24,100 nt of DNA from a virus, in IMG/VR virus record IMGVR_UViG_3300048026_000700, positions 1 through 24,100 of that record. One strand, written 5' to 3'. The notes beneath the pieces were generated by a model. That model saw nothing but the letters and a program-made list of their open reading frames with translations, was not told the DNA's origin and ran no database searches. The position numbers and the translations under genes are program-made. This document shows, piece after piece, positions 4,271 through 12,384 of this stretch. Each line of letters opens with the position of its first letter. Positions within the stretch are counted from its first letter, which is position 1.

Positions 4271-5415
4271 ATAGTCAAACCTGGCACCGCGTCCAGGATA
4301 CCGCTATTCATTAGGACCGGCTTCAGGCCCTTCGCGGGTACTTCCGGTCCGTTTGCTACCTGGGATATTCCGTCAAATAAACCGTTTTGATTTGACTTCA
4401 AGACGCCAAACGTGTCGATAGCGCCCTGGGCGTCTTTATTGAATATGTCAACGGGGATGTGTCGCCCCGTACCTGCTGACCGTAAAAGCATTCGCTTACC
4501 GGCCTCTTCCGCTGAAACATCCATATTTAATAGCTGAACGTCATAACCCTTCGCCCTGAGCTGTTCAGCCGTCTTTAAGACATTATCGGGGTTTGACCCT
4601 ATCCGCGGTATCACTAGGTTGTAACGGTCCCTCATGAGCTCCTCCTGGAGCTGTTCCGTCATTACTTTGGACTGCGGATGTACCGCATTGGCGCCCATCC
4701 CGTCAGCAAATCCTGGAAGCATCTTTTTAGCCTCATCAGGATCAACAATGGCCGCGTTGTATTGCCTGGCTATTGGATTGGCCACAGAGCTCTTTCCTGC
4801 CGCCGCCGCCCCCGTTACCAGGATCGCCCTGGGCTTTTCACCTTTAGCCACCGGCTTAGCGGCGCCCTCTAGGCCATCATCCGCCCAGCCTAGTCTGGTG
4901 GCGCCCTGGTAAAAATCTTCCTGGAGCTTTGGCCTGTTGGCGATTTGGTCCACCGGCAATGGCGCGTAGTCACTGCTGGTAACAATGCTCTCGCGATGCT
5001 TTACCAGGGGAGTGCCTGCGGCCTCTCTGAAGCTTTTGCCCTCGTTATCGAACATGTGCCGCATTTCATCTTTCATGTGCTGGGCGGGGTCTGGGCTCTG
5101 ATACCAGCGGTTCATTGTCCCGATCTTATCCAGCGCCTGGCCTGCAACCTTGGCCGGCCCTACTGGCACACCCACGTCCAGGGCGGCGCCTGCGGCCTGT
5201 CCTGGCGACATGGTGCCGTGATACGCAAAGTTATTAAGCGCATCATCCAGGCTGTTGGGGTACACCCAGCTCGCTATAGAGCCGTCCACGGCCCTCTCGC
5301 CTGCATTAAGGGCTTCGGCCACCTTTGCCATCCACGGGTGCCTGGGGCCCATTACGGAGCTCTCAGGGGCCCTTGCCTTTGGTTTGTTGCTTGCCGCCGC
5401 GTCTAGGATACCCAT
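4267..5415 (-). CDS. Zeta-toxin-like kinase with N-terminal extension (382 aa)
   Basis: Last gene of the late operon. The C-terminal half looks like the zeta-toxin kinase fold: Walker A GAAAAGKS (202-209), then IVDPDEAKKMLPGF (223-236) at the position of zeta's catalytic Asp region, then EELMRDRYNLVI, a KGYDVQLL strand (290-297), and an Arg-rich lid (Arg308, Arg312, Arg318). Classical zeta toxins phosphorylate UDP-N-acetylglucosamine and are blocked by an epsilon antitoxin; no epsilon-like gene is visible. The first ~190 residues are Ala/Gly/Pro-rich, not part of the kinase, and resemble phage structural proteins in style. The ATG overlaps the previous stop by one base (TAATG) with no clear ribosome site, so translation probably depends on reinitiation. 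It could be a virion-delivered effector or a lysogeny gene. Confidence 0.82.
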   Translation of the reverse strand: MGILDAAASNKPKARAPESSVMGPRHPWMAKVAEALNAGERAVDGSIASWVYPNSLDDALNNFAYHGTMSPGQAAGAALDVGVPVGPAKVAGQALDKIGTMNRWYQSPDPAQHMKDEMRHMFDNEGKSFREAAGTPLVKHRESIVTSSDYAPLPVDQIANRPKLQEDFYQGATRLGWADDGLEGAAKPVAKGEKPRAILVTGAAAAGKSSVANPIARQYNAAIVDPDEAKKMLPGFADGMGANAVHPQSKVMTEQLQEELMRDRYNLVIPRIGSNPDNVLKTAEQLRAKGYDVQLLNMDVSAEEAGKRMLLRSAGTGRHIPVDIFNKDAQGAIDTFGVLKSNQNGLFDGISQVANGPEVPAKGLKPVLMNSGILDAVPGLTI

Positions 5416-5705
5416 TAGATTCTGAATTTCTCGTAATCGCCGCTGTTGAGCTCGATCTGGACAATGCTATCAAAGGCTTCATCGTCCTGGCGAACTCCCC
5501 ACTTGTTACTCCACACCTGCTCTAAAAAAGGCGGGTAAGCATATTGGGGTTCGCTAATCTTCTCGCCCATAAAATTAAAAATTTTCCCAGTAGCTTCGCG
5601 CTTGTGCCGTAAATAAGTGGCCTGGTCCAGGTAGGGATTAGGATCGTGCTTTTCAATATGTAAAAGCTTCCCATCCTGTACTTCAAAAGATTCGCCAATT
5701 TTCAT
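5415..5705 (-). CDS. Conserved post-capsid phage protein (96 aa)
   Basis: ATG at 5705 is preferred over upstream in-frame codons because GAGGTGACG precedes it and the upstream part covers a terminator. The product begins MKIGESFEVQDGKLLH and contains HDPNPYLDQATYLRH, then an acidic C-terminal region with KWGVRQDDEAF and a terminal SGDYEKFRI. I recall proteins of this plan (IGE.xE.QDGK at the start, SGD.KFR near the end) directly after the capsid gene in other podoviruses, where their role is unknown to me. It is separated from the capsid gene by a strong terminator and coupled to the kinase gene that follows. Confidence 0.82.
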   Translation of the reverse strand: MKIGESFEVQDGKLLHIEKHDPNPYLDQATYLRHKREATGKIFNFMGEKISEPQYAYPPFLEQVWSNKWGVRQDDEAFDSIVQIELNSGDYEKFRI

Positions 5706-5723
5706 CACGTCACCTCTGTAATT

Positions 5724-5748
5724 AAAAAAAGGGGGCATTTCTGCCCCC
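5724..5748 (-). terminator. Rho-independent terminator after the capsid gene
   Basis: On the - strand the stem GGGGGCA / TGCCCCC (seven pairs, positions 5731-5748) with a four-base loop is followed by seven T's (5730-5724). It begins 17 bp past the capsid stop codon, so most capsid transcripts should end here and the two genes beyond would be made only by readthrough. Confidence 0.93.
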
Positions 5749-5764
5749 GTGAAGAGTGAACCAA

Positions 5765-6775
5765 TTACTTGGTGTATGTCGCCATGTGACCACTTGATGC
5801 CTCATTATGAGCCACCAGTGTATGCTCGCCCACGATATGGCCGTGCATTGAATCACCGGTTTTAGCGAGAGTCTCTTGCTTCCAGCCGCGCAATGTTGCG
5901 ACTTTCCACTTCTTTGACTCCAGGACATACAAAGACCCAGCAGGCATAAAGCGATCAGGTACAAACGTGATCAAGCCCCAGGGCGTTTGGTAGCGAACCA
6001 TTGAGTTAACCACCTTCTCTTCGGTTGCCATGATGTTGCCACGCTGGTTGTTGTTGCCTTCCAGCTCTGCGACCGCCGCAGACATTAAATCCGCTCGCAA
6101 ATATACGCGATCGGGCTCTCCGCCTTCGGTCCATAACGTTTCCAGGAGCTGATCAAAATCACCCTGGGTAAACGATGCACCAGTGCCAGCAACAAAACCG
6201 CCTGAGCCGTCACCAGCAGTGGGGAAAGTAGCATCGCCAACCGTGTTGGTGGCCATCCAGCCGCCTACACCACACATAATGCGAGGCGTAGAACCAGAAC
6301 CAGCGTCACGGCCCTGAGTACCCAAAAGAGCAACCTCCAGGTCACGCTTGAGCTCTTTACCTTTCTGCAAAGCCTGGTAAGCGTATTCCTTATTTCGGCC
6401 TGCCGTTGTGACACTTTGGACAGTGCCCGACACGCGGAAACCACGCTTTCCAATTTGGGTGTAGTTTCCGATTCGCTCAGTCTTGTTGAACTCAGCACCG
6501 GAATCAGCACCTTCGATGTGAGCGTTAATCTCAGCATCCTGGAGCGCTGTTGTCTGCCATTCAGTGTACGTGTTCTTAGCAGACTCTTTGCCACACTTTG
6601 TATAAAAAGGTGTCTCTGTGGGCGAAATATCAGAAATAATATCTGACAATTGCTCGCGGATACCAGTAACGAAACTCTCATCAGGGTATCCAGGACGGTT
6701 TAAATCACTTCCGTAAGTGGAAGCCGTGATTACCGGAGCAGTGTTACCTGATCCGTCAATTGCTCGATTACTCAT
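5765..6775 (-). CDS. Major capsid protein (SU10/DUF5309-like)
   Basis: Forms the icosahedral head shell. The ATG at 6775 is chosen because GGAG lies seven bases upstream; the in-frame TTG at 6787 overlaps that ribosome site. Family signs: DISPTETPFYTKCG near residue 50, NTYTEWQTTALQDA (69-82), then RIGNYTQIGKRGFRVSGT, AGRNKEYAYQ and GKELKRDLEVALL, which match the SU10-type phage capsid family. The 336-aa length fits. It follows the scaffold gene and is followed by a strong terminator, as expected for the most abundant late product. Confidence 0.93.
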   Translation of the reverse strand: MSNRAIDGSGNTAPVITASTYGSDLNRPGYPDESFVTGIREQLSDIISDISPTETPFYTKCGKESAKNTYTEWQTTALQDAEINAHIEGADSGAEFNKTERIGNYTQIGKRGFRVSGTVQSVTTAGRNKEYAYQALQKGKELKRDLEVALLGTQGRDAGSGSTPRIMCGVGGWMATNTVGDATFPTAGDGSGGFVAGTGASFTQGDFDQLLETLWTEGGEPDRVYLRADLMSAAVAELEGNNNQRGNIMATEEKVVNSMVRYQTPWGLITFVPDRFMPAGSLYVLESKKWKVATLRGWKQETLAKTGDSMHGHIVGEHTLVAHNEASSGHMATYTK

Positions 6776-6804
6776 AAATTTCTCCAATTAAACTATTAAT
6801 AAAA

Positions 6805-7785
6805 TCACTCTAAAAGAAGGCCAATTGCATCCTCAATATCTCCAGTCTGCTTTAACCTGTCTCTCTGCTTTTGCCGTTGTTGCTGATCGGCATTAACTTT
6901 TCGCTTAGTCGATCGCACCTGTTTGGCCTGGACTTTTTGCTCAACTCGCTTTTTGCCCGATTCGCTGTTTAGCTGTCGGTAGGCAATCGCATCCATTAAC
7001 ACGCGCATGTGTCTATGATCCATAACGCCATTAATCTCTTCAGGGCTGAAGCCGTAGCTTTCAGATGCCTGGGTGACTAACCGCTCTTTCACTTCCGGTC
7101 CCTTTTCTGCGTCAAAAAGCTCTGGGTGAAACCCTTTAAGCATTTCGACTTCTTGGGAAAGGTAAGCACTCCGCGCCTGTTCGTTGGTCTGCTGATTAGC
7201 CTGGGCTTGTTGTTGCATATACCCAACCTTTTCTTGAAAAGCCTGCTGGTCCTTTTGATACTGAAGTTGTTGCTCCATATACGCCATAGGATCAGACTGA
7301 AATAGCTCTTCGCTTGGTGCCTGCGGGGGATGGGCAAAGGTTCCATCTGATAGCATCTGGAGTGCCGCTTGCACTTGCGCCCGCTCTTGACTTAACGCCG
7401 CAAAAACTTGCTCGGTCTCTTTACGATTCTCCGCAACCCTTTGCATTTGAGTGGTGATATAACTTTGTCCTGAATAGCCTCTCTTCAATTCTTCCAGGTT
7501 TACCGAGTGTTCCTCTCCGTCAATTTTAACGGTGAACATTTCGGGCTCTTCCGAATCATCAGGAGTGCTTTCATCAATAGTCTCATCAACCTCTTCAACT
7601 TCTGCCACCTCTTCAGTCTCAGATTCCATTTCTGGAGTCTCTTCAACTTCTTCGGCGGGTTCTTCTACTGGCTCGGGAGCAGTCTCTGTTTCAAGCATTC
7701 GCTCAATCAAAGATTCCTCGGTTGCCTGACCAATATCATCTGTTGCGGGAGATCGCTCATCGCCGTTACCAACAAAATCATCCAT
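6805..7785 (-). CDS. Capsid scaffolding protein (326 aa)
   Basis: Directs capsid assembly and then leaves the prohead. The ATG at 7785 has AGGAG eight bases upstream; a longer frame to 7917 overlaps the previous gene and lacks one. The architecture is typical: a highly acidic Glu/Asp-rich N-terminal region (about 20-90), a central Gln-rich coiled coil (about 160-220), and a strongly basic C-terminus (277-326, many Lys/Arg/Gln) that would contact the coat. The position between portal and coat is the classic scaffold slot. Sequence identity to a named scaffold was not tested; the call rests on composition and context. Confidence 0.88.
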   Translation of the reverse strand: MDDFVGNGDERSPATDDIGQATEESLIERMLETETAPEPVEEPAEEVEETPEMESETEEVAEVEEVDETIDESTPDDSEEPEMFTVKIDGEEHSVNLEELKRGYSGQSYITTQMQRVAENRKETEQVFAALSQERAQVQAALQMLSDGTFAHPPQAPSEELFQSDPMAYMEQQLQYQKDQQAFQEKVGYMQQQAQANQQTNEQARSAYLSQEVEMLKGFHPELFDAEKGPEVKERLVTQASESYGFSPEEINGVMDHRHMRVLMDAIAYRQLNSESGKKRVEQKVQAKQVRSTKRKVNADQQQRQKQRDRLKQTGDIEDAIGLLLE

Positions 7786-8020
7786 CGTTACTGCTCCTAT
7801 CATTTTGGATACGCTCATTGCCCTCAATGGAGTCAAACTTGCGTTCCAAGAGTCCCACGGCCCGTATGGATTCGTGGGCTTCGATAATCCTCTCCGCTGT
7901 GGAGTTGGGATTTTCAAAGATGTCGATAGCCTCTGATCGTATTTCAGTCAGCACTATCTGCAACGTGGTGTCCTGCTTTAAGCGTCGGACGCCTGCCGCC
8001 ATGTCTTCGGTTCTACTCAT
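7778..8020 (-). CDS. Small helical protein between portal and scaffold (80 aa)
   Basis: ATG 8020 overlaps the previous stop (TAATG) and its end overlaps the scaffold start by 8 bp, so it is tightly coupled in the head operon. The sequence is almost entirely helical and charged (VRRLKQDTTLQIVLTEIRSEAIDIFE and so on), with no cysteine or signal. Probably a cytoplasmic or head-assembly accessory protein. No family recognised. No clear ribosome site; translation is likely by reinitiation. Confidence 0.75.
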   Translation of the reverse strand: MSRTEDMAAGVRRLKQDTTLQIVLTEIRSEAIDIFENPNSTAERIIEAHESIRAVGLLERKFDSIEGNERIQNDRSSNDG

Positions 8021-8244
8021 TAGGCATACGTGTCAATGACACGTCCCTTGGTTGTGTCTGTGCTTGGAGTTGTGTCGATTGTCCTCGGCGTAAAAGGGAC
8101 TTTTGAACTCTCCGCAGGAATCCTGCTGTTGTTAAGGTTCTGCGGGTCCATTGCCGTGTTAACCCCCGTGCTGTAAATGCCGGTCGGTTGCTGGAAATTG
8201 TTGTCCCATCTAACGCCTGCAATATTGATTGGGTTTGTTGCCAT
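8020..8244 (-). CDS. Small hypothetical protein after portal (74 aa)
   Basis: ATG 8244 is chosen as the first good start after the portal stop (8258), 13 bp downstream; the ribosome site is weak (GTGGTATCTAT). An in-frame ATG at 8316 lies inside the portal gene. The product is polar and rich in Asn, Thr and Pro (NPINIAGVRWDNNFQQPTGIY at the start, TPSTDTTKGRVIDTY at the end) with no hydrophobic helix, suggesting a mostly disordered small head-module protein. Function unknown. Confidence 0.7.
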   Translation of the reverse strand: MATNPINIAGVRWDNNFQQPTGIYSTGVNTAMDPQNLNNSRIPAESSKVPFTPRTIDTTPSTDTTKGRVIDTYA

Positions 8245-8257
8245 ATAGATACCACGA

Positions 8258-10327
8258 TTATTGTCCCGTCCCTTGTCTTGGCGCGTTAATTTTCGCATAT
8301 AAACTAGCCTCATCAAGAGCCAATTTATTGTCTAGCTTCGCGCCCTCAAGGGCAATTTTAGCGTCAAGCTCATCCCGCTTTAGATCACGGTCAAGCGCGT
8401 CCTGGCCAAACTGGGCTTGTAGCTTGCCCATCTCTATTTGACCCTTCTGTTGTAGCTCAGCCTGCTTGATCTGTTGCTGAGCCTGGGCCTTGACCTGCTC
8501 CGCCTGAACTAACGCCTGGCTTGGGTCGCCCTGTTGTTGTGCGGCCGCTTGTTGTTGCTGGGCCATTTGCATCAATTGCTGTTCTTTCTGATCATCAATT
8601 GGCTGGAAATATCTGTCCGCATTCTGAACACCTGCCATACGCAATAGGTCGGTTATTGTGTTGACCAATTCTTTTGGTCCAACAATGCCGTTAGTGAGCC
8701 CGAACTGGGCGACGACTTTCTCTTGTGCAAGCATCGCTTGTTGCAGGGCCATCATCTTTTGTTGCTCATTACCCGTACCCAGACCCACGTTGACCTGAGT
8801 ATCCATTTCTACATCCCAGGTCGTTGGGTCAAACTGTACAAAATCAGAGCCTGAGACCTTTTGCATCATCTCATCGGTAGCATTCTCAATAACGAGCTTG
8901 AGAATCCGCTTAAACATCGCTGTGACGCCCCCCTCTGCCAGGTTGCGGGCCATTAACTCCAATGTGGCGTTATTGGCTGAGACCATCGCATTGGCCGCTG
9001 TGGCGCTACTGTTGGCCTTCAGGGCGTCAGGGTTTAGACCGTTAGACGCTGAGTTAACGCCGGTCTTGGCTTCGCAATTACGGTCCAGGTAATTCAGAGC
9101 CTCCAGGGTCTGACCCGCGACAAACGGCACAACCAAGGGCATGACAGAACCTAATTGCTTGGACCGGACAATGCCGCCAATTTCGTTATTCAGTAGGTCG
9201 TCAATGTTTACGGCGCCATCAAGGATTTCCAGGCGCGGATTATTCACCAGGGCGGTGTTATCTAAGATACCCCTAAGCACAACCGTAGAGCTGTCTTGTT
9301 CCGCAAAAAGCACGTCGGCAATAGATTGGCCAAAGAATGCGTGAGGGATAGGATCAGCGCAGAATGAAACAAACGGCACGTCATCCCAGGGCTCATGGGA
9401 AAGCATTTTATACTTACTGCCGCCCATCAAGAACTTGTAAGGCTGGGGTATGCCAGTACCCTCAACGTCAACCTTCATATAACACTCTGTGACCATGACG
9501 GGCCTTGTCGATGGGTCCGTACCCTCTCGCTCATCATCGTAATGAGTGCGTTCAAATTGCTCGTTTTCGGACTCTCCGTCCAGGCCATCAAGCCCTTCTA
9601 ATTCAGACCATTTAAAGCCCATTTCCACCAGGTCACCAATAGTCTTTTCAGTGCGCTGGCCAATGATGTAAGCATCCTCTACACAACTGGCGCCGGCATC
9701 AACAAAGAACTGCTCGGGGGGGATAGACTCTAATTTGATCTCACCAGACTGAATGGTTTTCACCAGCTTAATATCGTGGGCCTGCATTAACTGATCGCCG
9801 CCGACTATCTCCTGGGTTGTATGCTCCAGGACCTCAAGCTCTGGGTCTGACGCAATCATTGCCAGCTCTTCATTGGTTAGATTGGCGTACTCAATAATTT
9901 CCTGCTTTTCTTCTGGGTCAAAGTAGATTTTGGCAATGCCGTTTTTATGTAATAACGAATCGTGAAAAACGTCCTGGAGTAGCTCATAGCCGCCCTGCTT
10001 GTTGAATACGATCTGACAGTATTCAGAGGCGTTTTCCGCCGCCTGGGCTTGTTGGGGATTTGCCCCTTGAAATTCAACCGGCTTTTCTGATTGCAGGAAT
10101 ACCCGCATCAGGCTGGGTTTGATCTGCCGAATGGTGTCCCGAATCTTTGTGGCGACAATCTTGGACCGGCCGCGCTCATGGCCAATGTCACACTTGCCCT
10201 CGTAATAACGCATCGCTCTCTCACGATCTGGGGCAATGCTGGTCTCAACGTAGCCAACAGCTTCCTCAATAGCCGTTCTCACGATATTGCGGATCTCTGT
10301 ATCTGCTAACGGCTTGGGCTTATTCAT
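8258..10327 (-). CDS. Portal protein (P22-like, 689 aa)
   Basis: Forms the dodecameric ring at the tail vertex through which DNA enters and leaves. The N-terminal region (EEAVGYVETSIAPDRERAMRYYEGK, 21-45), KIVATKIRDTIRQIKPSLMRVF (56-77) and the FVDAGA and PHAFFGQSIADVL segments match P22-type portals. The C-terminus (about 579-680) is a long Gln/Ala-rich coiled coil, like the barrel extension of P22 portal. The length is typical. The ATG overlaps the preceding ejection gene by 8 bp. Next come two small genes, the scaffold and the coat, the standard head order. Confidence 0.93.
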   Translation of the reverse strand: MNKPKPLADTEIRNIVRTAIEEAVGYVETSIAPDRERAMRYYEGKCDIGHERGRSKIVATKIRDTIRQIKPSLMRVFLQSEKPVEFQGANPQQAQAAENASEYCQIVFNKQGGYELLQDVFHDSLLHKNGIAKIYFDPEEKQEIIEYANLTNEELAMIASDPELEVLEHTTQEIVGGDQLMQAHDIKLVKTIQSGEIKLESIPPEQFFVDAGASCVEDAYIIGQRTEKTIGDLVEMGFKWSELEGLDGLDGESENEQFERTHYDDEREGTDPSTRPVMVTECYMKVDVEGTGIPQPYKFLMGGSKYKMLSHEPWDDVPFVSFCADPIPHAFFGQSIADVLFAEQDSSTVVLRGILDNTALVNNPRLEILDGAVNIDDLLNNEIGGIVRSKQLGSVMPLVVPFVAGQTLEALNYLDRNCEAKTGVNSASNGLNPDALKANSSATAANAMVSANNATLELMARNLAEGGVTAMFKRILKLVIENATDEMMQKVSGSDFVQFDPTTWDVEMDTQVNVGLGTGNEQQKMMALQQAMLAQEKVVAQFGLTNGIVGPKELVNTITDLLRMAGVQNADRYFQPIDDQKEQQLMQMAQQQQAAAQQQGDPSQALVQAEQVKAQAQQQIKQAELQQKGQIEMGKLQAQFGQDALDRDLKRDELDAKIALEGAKLDNKLALDEASLYAKINAPRQGTGQ

Positions 10328-12374
10328 AAGATAATAGTCCTTCTATATCGAGCGCATTTTTAACTTTCTGCTCGTTTAATAACTGCAATGATTTTGCCTG
10401 GTCCGCGTCACCAACTGCCTTAGCGGCCCTGCCCGCAAACGTTGACCCAATCATTGGCGCCCTGCCAACTACATCCATTACAGCCTTTAATTTGGTGTTA
10501 CCAGACTGAGAATAGTTTGCGCTATTGCCGTATGGCATGGTGTTAATTGTTTCGCCAACCTCGGCAATGTCTCGCAATTCCTGGGCCTTCTGTCGCCCAT
10601 AAAGAGCTTCAAGCTTCCCAGACCGGTCAAGTTTATCGAGCTCGTTTTTAAATGCTCGCGCATTGAACTCGCCAGGCTTACCCTTTTGCGCCGTATTCAC
10701 CAGGTCCATCATTACCCGTTGCCCCAGGGTGTGAATGAGCTCCACCCCATTGGGCACCTTTGCCGCCATTCGTAACAGGCGCTTTACATCGGCAATTGGG
10801 GCGTTTTTGATCCTTGAATAAACCTGCTCATCAGCAGTAGATGGGGACTGTGTGCGGCCCTTCTTACCCGTTAATTGCGTGACCAGGGCATTTCCATCAG
10901 TCTCGGTTTTATTCCTGGCGTATGCCGCCCTGGCGCGCTTGTATGCCTTGGCTGAGTCGGGGACGTTATCCAGAGACCTATCAACGGCGTCTTTTAAAAC
11001 CTTAGCCATTGCTTTGTGATTTGGATTTAACGGGTCCTTTAAAACTCGATTTATCTGGACGCGGAATTTCTCAACATCATTAATGGTGCTCATTCGCCCA
11101 TTGGAAACGCCAATTTCATCTGCCATATCTTTCAGCATCTTGAAATCGCCGCTCTGTACCTTGTTGTAAAACCCATCCTCTAACGCTCTAAAAGCGGCGT
11201 CTAACCCGTCAACCCTGATAGGGGTATCCATTGCCCCCTGCTCTCTGGCCTCTTTGTAAAGGGCGTCGGTCTTTTCCTTATTAGCCTTTGCTCGCGCCGC
11301 CAGGGTAGTTTTTACTTTGCGCCCCAGGGCCTCATCGCTATCCAGGTCCATCCAGTTAGCGCGTGGCGCTTCCTGCTGATCTAGGTTTTGCTGTAAAAGC
11401 CGCTGTTGATCGCGCTGGAACTGTGCCAGCGGCGCCCCCGTTTTGGGGTCCTGCCTGGGAATGTTGTATTCATCTGACATTTGCGCGGCGTTGCGAGTAG
11501 CTTGTCCCTGGGTCAAAGGGATAGGCGTGGGTAAGTTTTGCGCCGTTGCAACCCTCTGCCTGGCGCCCTCAACCTGGGCGGCGCCGGCTGACAGGTCATC
11601 CACATCTGGCTCAGCCTCAATGGATGATAAGAGCGTGGGCGCTATTCTGCTTTTGCGCTCTTGCTCTGCCTTATCTGCCGCCTTAGACGCCTGCCTGGCC
11701 TCATACTTGGCCGCGATTGGAGCCTTTGCGGCGTCATAAATCTCGCCACCCGCAGACTTTGCAATTCTAAGACCCATATTACCCATGCCGCCGGTAGCGA
11801 CACCCGCCGCGGCTTCAGGTCCCAGGGATGCCAGAATGCCCGCTAAGGGCGCCGCTGGAGCTAGTGGGGTCTCTTTAAGGTAATCGTTAGTATTCTGGCC
11901 CCAGGACTCTGCCGTGCTGTCTAGCCAGTTAAATATGGGCTGGTCAAATGCCTCGCCAACCTTGCCAATCATTCGCTCGCCGCTCGCGGACCTGGGCGCA
12001 ACCGTTAGATCGCTAGAGAGCTGATTCTGGGCCGCCTTAGCTGTTTCATAGTCCTCACCCGTAACAGAGCCATAAAGCCCCCTGGCAAGCCCTGCTAGGC
12101 CACCCCCAACGCTAGAACCTATCGTATCAAGCGTTTCCTGGAAAGGTCTGTCTCCCGTCTTTGCTGACTCCTGAAACGAATCTGTCAATGCCCCCAACCA
12201 CGAATTTGACTCTGGGGGAGAAGCGGCCTCTACCCCAGGCAAAGGTCTCCACTCACCGCCAACCAGCCCGACCTGGGCACCAGAATCCGGATTCGTTGCA
12301 ACCTTCAAAGGCACCCACTGCCCATTTTCAAGAATCAGGCGCTCACCTGTTGTGGGGTTATGTGCTACTTCCAT
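10320..12374 (-). CDS. DNA-ejection / internal virion protein (684 aa)
   Basis: Probably packaged in the head and injected to help DNA cross the cell envelope. The first 45 residues contain a duplicated 22-residue unit: NPTTG (6-10) ... GQWVPL and NPDSG (28-32) ... GEWRPL. Residues about 170-200 are Ala/Gly-rich and mildly hydrophobic, which may insert in membranes; the rest is a long helical, charged body. The gene lies directly before portal with GAGG eight bases from the ATG. The position among other ejection-type proteins supports the role; no catalytic motif was seen. It resembles phage DNA-transfer proteins in style, not by tested homology. Confidence 0.8.
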   Translation of the reverse strand: MEVAHNPTTGERLILENGQWVPLKVATNPDSGAQVGLVGGEWRPLPGVEAASPPESNSWLGALTDSFQESAKTGDRPFQETLDTIGSSVGGGLAGLARGLYGSVTGEDYETAKAAQNQLSSDLTVAPRSASGERMIGKVGEAFDQPIFNWLDSTAESWGQNTNDYLKETPLAPAAPLAGILASLGPEAAAGVATGGMGNMGLRIAKSAGGEIYDAAKAPIAAKYEARQASKAADKAEQERKSRIAPTLLSSIEAEPDVDDLSAGAAQVEGARQRVATAQNLPTPIPLTQGQATRNAAQMSDEYNIPRQDPKTGAPLAQFQRDQQRLLQQNLDQQEAPRANWMDLDSDEALGRKVKTTLAARAKANKEKTDALYKEAREQGAMDTPIRVDGLDAAFRALEDGFYNKVQSGDFKMLKDMADEIGVSNGRMSTINDVEKFRVQINRVLKDPLNPNHKAMAKVLKDAVDRSLDNVPDSAKAYKRARAAYARNKTETDGNALVTQLTGKKGRTQSPSTADEQVYSRIKNAPIADVKRLLRMAAKVPNGVELIHTLGQRVMMDLVNTAQKGKPGEFNARAFKNELDKLDRSGKLEALYGRQKAQELRDIAEVGETINTMPYGNSANYSQSGNTKLKAVMDVVGRAPMIGSTFAGRAAKAVGDADQAKSLQLLNEQKVKNALDIEGLLSYE

Positions 12375-12384
12375 TTAAATAACC

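Noticed and set aside
5415-5705. Epsilon antitoxin for the zeta-like kinase
   Set aside because: Size and adjacency fit, but the sequence matches the conserved post-capsid phage protein pattern and not an epsilon helical bundle.
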